DNA of 5,008 nucleotides from a bacterium (lineage in GTDB: Bacteria > Actinomycetota > Acidimicrobiia > Acidimicrobiales > Ilumatobacteraceae): positions 1 to 5,008 of the forward strand of contig JAPOIQ010000124.1 of the NCBI GenBank assembly GCA_029978815.1, written 5' to 3'. Below are positions 1 through 5,008 of the stretch, piece by piece (position 1 is the stretch's first letter; each line of letters starts with the position of its first letter). A program made the position numbers and the translations under genes. The notes beneath the pieces are model-generated. The model saw only the letters and a list, made by a program, of their open reading frames with translations, was not told the origin of the DNA and did no database searches.

Positions 1-2
1 AA

Positions 3-182
3 ATCGATGCTCCGGTAACAGCAGGTAGTGGCGGCCCCATCCGTGAAATACGAGCGGCGCTCGAGCAACTGGGCTACGACCCGTCGGAAATTGTCGCCGC
101 AACAGCCGAAATATCGACTGACGTCGAAGTATCGATCGGTCTGCGTCAAGCCCTTTCATACTTGGGGGCTCAACGTGCGTGA
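3..182 (+). CDS. ruvA: RuvA, Holliday junction DNA helicase subunit (3' end only)
   Basis: This is the C-terminal 59 residues of RuvA; the 5' part lies left of the window. RuvA is the tetramer that holds the four-way Holliday junction and loads RuvB rings. The frame starting at base 3 is open to the TGA at 180-182. It reads [19 protein letters not shown] and ends in [14 protein letters not shown]. That is the small three-helix domain III of RuvA, which contacts RuvB, and it is preceded by a Gly/Ser/Pro-rich stretch (PVTAGSGGP) like the flexible linker of the family. The identification rests on this domain pattern and on ruvB following directly. The stop overlaps the ruvB start by 8 nt, so the two subunits are probably translationally coupled. 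A start-to-stop ORF search misses this gene because its start is outside the window. Confidence 0.9.
   Translation: MDAPVTAGSGGPIREIRAALEQLGYDPSEIVAATAEISTDVEVSIGLRQALSYLGAQRA
164..168 (+). promoter_or_regulatory. Shine-Dalgarno-like GGGGG for ruvB
   Basis: A run of five G lies inside the end of ruvA, 6 nt before the GTG at 175. The spacing suits a ribosome binding site and supports that GTG as the ruvB start rather than any codon further upstream. A pure G run is a partial match to GGAGG, so this is an inference. Confidence 0.5.
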
Positions 183-1221
183 AGAGTTTCTTGATCCTGG
201 CGTCGAAGATCTTTCGACTGATCCGGCTGAGGTCGGGTTGCGACCACAAACGCTCAGTGAATTCATTGGGCAATCCGAGTTAAAAGAGCACCTCGAAATT
301 GTTCTCGAGGCCGCAAAAAAGCGCGGCCAAGCACTCGATCATCTCTTGTTCGCAGGTCCTCCGGGCCTCGGGAAGACCACATTGGCTGGCATCATCGCAA
401 CCGAGCGTGGAGTTGACCTTCATGTCACCTCGGGGCCAGCGCTTGAACGGGCGGGCGACCTCGCCGCAATCCTCACCAAACTCGGTGACGGCGACGTGTT
501 ATTTATCGACGAGATTCACCGACTATCAAGAGCGGTTGAAGAGATTTTGTATCCAGCAATGGAGGATTTCAAATTAGACATCGTTGTAGGGAAGGGTCCG
601 GCAGCATCAAGTATCCGCCTAACGATGCCGCCATTCACCCTTGTCGGCGCAACAACTCGAACAGGCATGATCACCGGACCGCTGAGAGACAGGTTCGGCT
701 ATGTTGCGCGGCTTGACTATTACACGTCTGACGAATTGAGCGCTGTTGTTTCTCGAGCCGCATCAATCTGGAATGTCGCCATCAACGACGAAGCCGCATC
801 AGAAATCGCTCGGCGTTCGCGCGGCACGCCACGGATCGCCAATCGCCTTCTACGACGTGTGAGAGATTTCGCGGAGGTGCGATCTGACGGCACGATTACC
901 CCAGATGTCGCCCGAGAGGGCCTCCGTGTGTTCGGCGTCGATGACCTTGGACTCGACAAGGTTGATCGCGCCCTTCTTAAGTCACTATGTGTGCAATTTG
1001 GCGGCGGCCCAGTGGGATTGTCAACTCTCGCGATTGGCGTAGGGGAGCAGCCCGAAACGGTGGAGGACGTCCACGAACCTTTCTTGATTCAATTGGGTCT
1101 CATCGCCCGAACGCCGCGGGGCCGGATTGCACTTCCGGCGGCCTACTCGCACATGGGCATTGAGATGCCGCAGGCGTCCGATGGCGTGGTGCCTCCGGTT
1201 CCTTCGCTCTTTGAAGACTGA
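175..1221 (+). CDS. ruvB: RuvB, Holliday junction branch-migration ATPase
   Basis: RuvB is the hexameric AAA+ motor that drives branch migration of Holliday junctions in recombination and repair, together with RuvA and RuvC. From the GTG at 175 the protein is 348 residues, the usual family length. Seen in order: an N-terminal segment with [12 protein letters not shown] (22-33); Walker A GPPGLGKT (61-68); Walker [10 protein letters not shown] (109-117); the family stretch [14 protein letters not shown] (151-164), including sensor 1; LRDRFG (170-175) carrying the arginine finger; sensor 2 [19 protein letters not shown] (217-235); and a C-terminal winged helix with [27 protein letters not shown] and RTPRGR (275-317). 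The frame is open further upstream to 28, but those 49 codons are the ruvA 3' end read in another frame and lack RuvB similarity. The start is therefore placed at GTG 175, which has a G-rich ribosome site and overlaps the ruvA stop. The stop TGA shares one base with the queA ATG. All catalytic motifs are intact. Confidence 0.97.
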   Translation: MREEFLDPGVEDLSTDPAEVGLRPQTLSEFIGQSELKEHLEIVLEAAKKRGQALDHLLFAGPPGLGKTTLAGIIATERGVDLHVTSGPALERAGDLAAILTKLGDGDVLFIDEIHRLSRAVEEILYPAMEDFKLDIVVGKGPAASSIRLTMPPFTLVGATTRTGMITGPLRDRFGYVARLDYYTSDELSAVVSRAASIWNVAINDEAASEIARRSRGTPRIANRLLRRVRDFAEVRSDGTITPDVAREGLRVFGVDDLGLDKVDRALLKSLCVQFGGGPVGLSTLAIGVGEQPETVEDVHEPFLIQLGLIARTPRGRIALPAAYSHMGIEMPQASDGVVPPVPSLFED

Positions 1222-2222
1222 TGTCGATTTCTGATTTCGACTACGAGCTTCCCGAGGAGCTGATCGCTCAAACAGCAGCTGAACCGCGGAGTTCGGCTCG
1301 GTTACTTATCGATAACGGCCCCTCTGCGCCCACGCATTCCGTTGTGGATCAACTCGGAAGCCAACTTCGCCCAGGTGACGTTGTCGTGGTGAACAACACG
1401 AAAGTCCTCCCGGCGCGTATTCGACTTCAACGATCTACTGGCGGGAAAGTTGAAATGCTCCTTCTTGAACCCGTCGGGCACGGCGAATGGGAATGCCTCC
1501 TTCGTCCCGGAGGCAAGTTGCGTTCCGGTGAACAACTTTTTTCCGCATCGGGCGTGCCGGTCGTGTCAGTGCTGGGCCGACGCAATTCTCCCTCTGCGGC
1601 AACGTTTTCGGTTTCAATTGACGTCGGTGAGGACGAACTGTTTGCGTTGGGCGAGTTGCCGCTGCCGCCGTATATTACGCAACCGCCGTCCAACCCTGAC
1701 CGTTACCAAACGGTGTTTGCTGATCGTGCAGCGAGTGCTGCTGCGCCGACGGCTGGGCTTCATCTCACCAATGAGTTGATTTCTGAACTCGGCGCTTCGG
1801 GTGTCCGATTTCTGGAAGTTGAGTTGATAGTCGGAATCGATACTTTCCGACCCGTTGAGGCTGAGCGTCTGGACGACCATGTCATGCACACAGAGTCGTA
1901 CCGCGTTGCGCAGTCGGTGTTTGATGAAGTGCGGGAAGCAGATCGTGTCATTGCGGTTGGAACGACATCAACACGGGCGTTGGAGAGTGCTGCTACACGT
2001 GGGCAACTGTCTGGACGTACCGACCTTTTCATCCGGCCGGGTTATGAATGGAAGATGGTGGATCTCCTTATGACGAATTTTCACCAACCCCGAACCACCT
2101 TGCTCGTCATGATTGAAGCCTTTGTTGGAAGCCGTTGGAGGCAACTCTATGAAGAAGCGATCAGCCAGAAGTATCGGATGCTGAGCTTCGGTGATGCGAT
2201 GCTCCTGAACCGTCACCGGTAA
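1221..2222 (+). CDS. queA: QueA, tRNA preQ1 ribosyltransferase-isomerase
   Basis: QueA transfers and isomerises the ribose of S-adenosylmethionine onto preQ1 already in tRNA, giving epoxyqueuosine at wobble position 34; it acts in the cytoplasm after Tgt. The 333-residue product is close to the usual 340-355. Family motifs run throughout: FDYELPEELIAQ (6-17), RPGDVVVVNNTKVLPARI (50-67), GKVEMLLLEP (75-84), ELPLPPYI (145-152), AAPTAGLHLTNELI (174-187), VGIDTFRPV (204-212), DDHVMHTESYRV (218-229), VIAVGTTSTRALES (243-256), TNFHQPRTTLLVMIEAFVG (285-303) and YRMLSFGDAMLL (318-329). Small departures from the textbook forms (FHLP to FHQP, RFFSYGDAM to RMLSFGDAM) are conservative. The ATG overlaps the ruvB TGA as TGATG, with only a weak GAAG 4 nt upstream, so translation is probably coupled to ruvB. 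The adjacent tgt encodes the preceding enzyme, which confirms the pathway. Confidence 0.96.
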   Translation: MSISDFDYELPEELIAQTAAEPRSSARLLIDNGPSAPTHSVVDQLGSQLRPGDVVVVNNTKVLPARIRLQRSTGGKVEMLLLEPVGHGEWECLLRPGGKLRSGEQLFSASGVPVVSVLGRRNSPSAATFSVSIDVGEDELFALGELPLPPYITQPPSNPDRYQTVFADRAASAAAPTAGLHLTNELISELGASGVRFLEVELIVGIDTFRPVEAERLDDHVMHTESYRVAQSVFDEVREADRVIAVGTTSTRALESAATRGQLSGRTDLFIRPGYEWKMVDLLMTNFHQPRTTLLVMIEAFVGSRWRQLYEEAISQKYRMLSFGDAMLLNRHR

Positions 2223-2229
2223 CGTCTCG

Positions 2230-3330
2230 ATGGTGTTTCCAGTAGAAGTCAATGTCGTCGCCACCGCAGGGGCCGCTCGCGCTGGCGTCGCGACGACCGC
2301 CCGCGGTTCGTATATGACTCCGACATTTATGCCAGTTGGCACCCGTGGTGCTGTGAAATATCTCGACACCCACGATTACCAAGATCTCGGTGCGCAGATT
2401 GTGCTGGGCAACACGTATCACCTCATGTTGCGGCCTGGTGCCGATGTGATCGCTCATTTTGGTGGGCTTGGAAAGTTCGCGGCTTGGGAGGGCCTTACGC
2501 TGACAGATTCTGGCGGATTCCAAGTCTTTTCCTTGGACCCCAAGGTTGACGATGATGGCGTGACGTTTCGCAGTGTGTACGACGGCTCGAAACATCGCTT
2601 TACCCCTGAAATCGCCGTGCACGTACAGGAGCAGATTGGTGCCGACATCCAGATGGTTTTGGACGTTTGCCCTCCTCTTCCGAGTGCTCCGGAGGTCATC
2701 CGGCAGGCAGTGGAACGTACATCGGCATGGGCAGAGCGGGCACGTGCCGCTCACCAAAGGCTTGATCAATCTCTCTTTGGGATAGTGCAAGGTGGCGTGA
2801 GTACTGCGATGCGAGCTGAGAGTGCGCAACGCACAGTGGCCCTTAATTTTGACGGCTACGGAATTGGTGGACTGTCTGTCGGCGAGACTCGTGACGAGAT
2901 GCTTCCGGCGATTGAAGCAGCGGTGACAGAACTCCCGTCGAACCGCCCCAGATATCTCATGGGAGTCGGTGATCCTGCATCGCTCGTCGAAGCTGTTGCG
3001 CGAGGAGTGGATCAATTCGACTGTGTGATGCAGACACGCCTTGGCCGCCACGGCACAGCCCTTACGAGCGCTGGGCGTTGGCAGGTTAAAGCGAGCGCCA
3101 ATGCGTTGAGTGATGACCCCATTGACCCGCTTTGCAAGTGCCAGGTGTGCGCTACCCATAGTCGGGGATACCTCCGTCACCTCTTTCAATCAAAGGAACC
3201 GACCGCTTCGCGTCTGCTGAGTATCCATAACCTGAAGTGGACAATTGATCTCGTTGATTCGATGCGAGATGCCATTCTGCAAGGCTCGTTCGAGGGTCTG
3301 CGTTCAGAAATTCTCGATGTCTGGGCCTGA
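2230..3330 (+). CDS. tgt: Tgt, bacterial tRNA-guanine(34) transglycosylase
   Basis: Tgt exchanges guanine 34 for preQ1 in tRNAs with GUN anticodons (Asp, Asn, His, Tyr), the entry step of queuosine formation in tRNA. The 366-residue protein is near the usual 370-380. Visible motifs: TPTFMPVGTRGAVK (30-43), LGNTYHLMLRPG (59-70), LTDSGGFQVFSL (91-102) with catalytic Asp93, LDVC (144-147), FGIVQGG (183-189), GIGGLSVGE (211-219), YLMGVGDP (242-249) and DQFDCV (261-266) with the nucleophilic Asp264. The zinc site is Cys302, Cys304, Cys307 and His333 (CKCQVC, then SIHNL). Cys147 and Val217 are the residues that mark bacterial, preQ1-using enzymes rather than eukaryotic, queuine-using ones. An oddity is CVMQTR where CVxPTR is usual (Gln268). 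The ATG lies 7 nt after the queA stop without a clear Shine-Dalgarno site, suggesting coupling to queA. Confidence 0.97.
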   Translation: MVFPVEVNVVATAGAARAGVATTARGSYMTPTFMPVGTRGAVKYLDTHDYQDLGAQIVLGNTYHLMLRPGADVIAHFGGLGKFAAWEGLTLTDSGGFQVFSLDPKVDDDGVTFRSVYDGSKHRFTPEIAVHVQEQIGADIQMVLDVCPPLPSAPEVIRQAVERTSAWAERARAAHQRLDQSLFGIVQGGVSTAMRAESAQRTVALNFDGYGIGGLSVGETRDEMLPAIEAAVTELPSNRPRYLMGVGDPASLVEAVARGVDQFDCVMQTRLGRHGTALTSAGRWQVKASANALSDDPIDPLCKCQVCATHSRGYLRHLFQSKEPTASRLLSIHNLKWTIDLVDSMRDAILQGSFEGLRSEILDVWA

Positions 3331-3376
3331 GGGTTCTGGCTCTCAATCGCTGTGAGTCGATAGAGTTCATCGAGTT
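3331..3376 (+). other. Intergenic gap between tgt and yajC, no clear signal
   Basis: These 46 nt are the only true intergenic space in the window. They contain a short inverted repeat, TCGAT (3357-3361) and ATCGA (3369-3373), around a 7-nt loop and ending 3 nt before the yajC ATG. There is no GC-rich stem followed by a T run, so I see no intrinsic terminator. I see no convincing -35/-10 pair and no strong Shine-Dalgarno site; CGAG just before the ATG is at best weak. Read-through transcription from tgt into yajC is the simplest reading. Confidence 0.5.
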
Positions 3377-3724
3377 ATGAATCACTTTGCAACCCTCCTT
3401 GCCCAAGAAACCTCCTCGGGTGCAGCCGCATTTCAGTTTGTATTGCTTGCGGCCGTGCCGTTGGCGCTGTATTTCTTAATGATCCGCCCGCAACGTCGGA
3501 AGATGCGAGAAGCAGCAGCGATGCAGGCCGCACTCGCAGTGGGCGATGAAGTCATCACAGCTTCCGGAATCTATGGATTCATCACTGCGATTGAGGACGA
3601 CCTCTTCTGGATTGAGGTTGATGAGGACGTACAACTCCGAGTGGTAAAGAGCCAGGTCCATGGTCGAGTGACTGGACAACCGGCTACCGATGACGACACA
3701 CAGGATGATTCGGACGAGTCGTGA
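3377..3724 (+). CDS. yajC: YajC, preprotein translocase accessory subunit
   Basis: YajC is a small single-span membrane protein that associates with SecD and SecF and the SecYEG channel. The 115-residue product has a short N-terminus, one hydrophobic helix at about 18-37 (AAFQFVLLAAVPLALYFLMI), and then the signature IRPQRRKMRE (37-46), whose positive charges put the C-terminal part in the cytoplasm. The soluble domain has GDEVITASGIYGFITAIEDD (57-76), the conserved family core, and ends LRVVKSQVHGRV. After about residue 100 the chain is a strongly acidic, probably disordered tail (DDDTQDDSDES). Length and domain order are normal for the family. The stop overlaps the secD start by 4 nt (GTGA), consistent with stoichiometric coupled translation. 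The ATG at 3377 is chosen because it gives a normal N-terminus ahead of the membrane helix. Confidence 0.95.
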   Translation: MNHFATLLAQETSSGAAAFQFVLLAAVPLALYFLMIRPQRRKMREAAAMQAALAVGDEVITASGIYGFITAIEDDLFWIEVDEDVQLRVVKSQVHGRVTGQPATDDDTQDDSDES

Positions 3725-5008
3725 GTTCGCGTCGGCTCCGCTGGAGCCTCTTTCTTTTCATCATGTTCGTGGCCGGGCTCCTCGGACTGAATCTCGGCAC
3801 AGGTAACCAACCGATTCTTGGCCTTGACTTGCAGGGTGGTGTCTCCGTCATCCTCCAGTCCACCGATGAGGCATCAGCAGACGATCTGCTGGTGGTCCAA
3901 GACCTCATCCGCGACGAACTAGAAACTCTCGGTATCGCGGAACCAGATGTTCGCGTCGAGGGAGCCAACATCGTTGTGGATCTTCCCGGCGTGAAAGACC
4001 AAGCGCAGGCTCTCGAAGCTGTCGATGTTGCAGGAATTGTCACTCTGAGGCCGGTTCTGGCGTGTCAACCCGGGGTAACGCCAGGTGATCTTGGCGATGA
4101 ACTTCCGGCTGGTACGGCTGCGCTCATCACAACCGACGGCCTGCAGACTTGCATCGTTGGGCCGTCAGGTGGGACGGGAGAGGTATTTGAACGAGGAAGC
4201 GCGCAAGCGGAAATCAACCAGCTCACGAATCAATGGATCGTCTCGGTGGATCTTCGTTCTGACAGCCAACAAATTTGGAATGCTCTCGCTGCAGAGTGCT
4301 ATTCCGGTGCGGAAACCTGCCCGACTCGGCAGTTGGCGATCGTGCTCGACGACATCATTCAGTCCGCCCCATCCGTCAATCAGCCGTCCTTCACGACAGG
4401 TGTGGAAATCTCTGGAGCGTTCACCGAGGATGAGGTTCGATCACTCGCGCGAGTCCTCAATCGTGGGGCGTTCCCGGTTGGTGTTGAGGCCCAGCGAGTT
4501 GAAACGGTATCGGCAACGGCCGGTTCTGACTCTCTTCGAGCAGTCTTCGTGGCTGGAGCGATTGGTCTCGTCGCGACGCTGCTCTTTTTGATTGCGTATT
4601 ACAGGACGATCGCGATCATCATCGTGGCAGGGCTCAGCGTATGGGGTGCACTTGTCTTCTCGCTCGCCGCTCTTGTCTCGCAATCGACGAACTATGCGCT
4701 CAGTCTTGCCGGAATCACGGGGATCATTGTTGCCATTGGTGTCACTGTCGACAGCTATCTCGTTCTGTTTGAACGCTTGAAAGACGAAGTTCGAGCTGGG
4801 CGGTCACCCAGAAACTCGGGTCCTCGGAGTTTTGCATCGACATGGCGCACCATCGTTTCGGCTGATCTTGTCTCCATCTTTGCCTCTGCGATTCTGTTTT
4901 GGCTGAGTGTCGGTTCAGTAAAGGGGTTCGCCCTATACCTCGGCTTAACAACCCTCTGTGATCTCATCGTGTGCTGGTTCTTTACCCGGCCAGCAACGAT
5001 GCTCTTTA
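3721..5008 (+). CDS. secD: SecD, protein translocase subunit (3' end beyond window)
   Basis: SecD, with SecF, uses the proton gradient to pull secreted proteins across the cytoplasmic membrane after SecA-driven export. The frame from the GTG at 3721 is open for 429 codons and leaves the window without a stop. It begins with a basic SSRRLRW followed by TM1 (about 9-26), then the hallmark LGLDLQGGVSVIL (33-45). The extracytoplasmic domain includes GIAEPDVRVEGANIVVDLPG (71-90), AIVLDDIIQSAPSVNQPSF (206-224) and RVLNRGAFPVGVE (244-256). Five further membrane spans follow (about 273-293, 296-318, 327-350, 379-397, 402-422). TM4 carries GITGIIVAIGVTVDSYLVLF (331-350), including Asp344 of the conserved proton-pathway motif, then ERLKDEVRAGR. 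All six spans are present, so probably only a short cytoplasmic tail is missing. The next ATG, at 3763, would cut into TM1, so the GTG overlapping the yajC stop is preferred. secF is expected next. Confidence 0.96.
   Translation, partial: MSSRRLRWSLFLFIMFVAGLLGLNLGTGNQPILGLDLQGGVSVILQSTDEASADDLLVVQDLIRDELETLGIAEPDVRVEGANIVVDLPGVKDQAQALEAVDVAGIVTLRPVLACQPGVTPGDLGDELPAGTAALITTDGLQTCIVGPSGGTGEVFERGSAQAEINQLTNQWIVSVDLRSDSQQIWNALAAECYSGAETCPTRQLAIVLDDIIQSAPSVNQPSFTTGVEISGAFTEDEVRSLARVLNRGAFPVGVEAQRVETVSATAGSDSLRAVFVAGAIGLVATLLFLIAYYRTIAIIIVAGLSVWGALVFSLAALVSQSTNYALSLAGITGIIVAIGVTVDSYLVLFERLKDEVRAGRSPRNSGPRSFASTWRTIVSADLVSIFASAILFWLSVGSVKGFALYLGLTTLCDLIVCWFFTRPATMLF

Noticed and set aside
1614..2369. 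Several minus-strand frames opposite queA and the start of tgt
   Set aside because: They overlap each other and two intact genes, and none shows a domain or a plausible ribosome site.
2161..3189. Long minus-strand open frame of 342 codons opposite tgt
   Set aside because: It lies almost wholly antisense to an intact, motif-complete tgt and shows no recognisable domain; its residues look like a reverse-frame read of a GC-rich gene.
3357..3373. TCGAT...ATCGA inverted repeat before yajC as a terminator or regulatory hairpin
   Set aside because: The stem is only 5 bp with no T run, and such matches are expected by chance; it is noted only as part of the intergenic gap.
3331..3376. Possible separate promoter for yajC-secD
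   Set aside because: No convincing -35/-10 pair could be found by eye in the gap.
3684..4043. Minus-strand 119-codon frame across the yajC/secD junction
   Set aside because: It is antisense to two confident genes, and its low-complexity Ser/Arg/Thr composition is typical of a shadow frame.
4085..4591. Plus-strand 168-codon open frame within secD
   Set aside because: It is in another frame of secD, whose own frame is open and motif-rich across the same bases; the product is rich in Arg and Ser with no family pattern.
1..5008. A novel defence, mobile or RNA-based system
   Set aside because: Both strands are accounted for by six conserved housekeeping genes with little space between them; I found no direct-repeat arrays, terminal repeats, tRNA-like sequences or unexplained open frames.

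Overview
The window is a compact, all-plus-strand stretch of bacterial housekeeping genes: the 3' end of ruvA, then ruvB, queA, tgt, yajC and most of secD. The order ruvA-ruvB-queA-tgt-yajC-secD is a widely conserved bacterial cluster. The proteins suggest an actinobacterial lineage, most likely Acidimicrobiia or a close relative. The clearest clue is the SecD C-terminal region (TVDSYLVLFERLKDEVRAGR, then SADLVS and SVKGFALYLGL), which resembles actinobacterial SecD. The moderately GC-rich codon use and the GTG starts fit. This assignment is from remembered family patterns, not from a search. The presence of queA and tgt counts against many well-known actinomycetes such as Streptomyces and Mycobacterium, which lack queuosine synthesis as far as I recall.

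Layout. 3-182: the last 59 codons of ruvA, which bind RuvB. 175-1221: ruvB, starting at a GTG that overlaps the ruvA stop by 8 nt. 1221-2222: queA, overlapping the ruvB stop by one base (TGATG). 2230-3330: tgt, 7 nt after queA. 3331-3376: the only real intergenic gap, 46 nt, with no convincing terminator or promoter. 3377-3724: yajC. 3721-5008: secD, starting at a GTG that overlaps the yajC stop (GTGA) and running off the right edge. No gene-free stretch exceeds 300 bases.

How the genes work together. RuvA and RuvB form the Holliday-junction branch-migration motor. Tgt inserts preQ1 at the wobble position of GUN-anticodon tRNAs, and QueA converts that base to epoxyqueuosine, so these two are consecutive steps of one pathway. 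YajC and SecD belong to the holotranslocon that assists SecYEG, and secF would be expected just downstream. The tight overlaps suggest co-transcription and translational coupling from a promoter upstream of the window.

I see no mobile element, CRISPR array, RNA gene, toxin-antitoxin pair or defence gene, and no sign of an undescribed system. The points worth a second look are small: a Pro-to-Gln change at a conserved site in Tgt, a compact SecD with a cysteine-bearing extracytoplasmic domain, and the start-site choice for ruvB.
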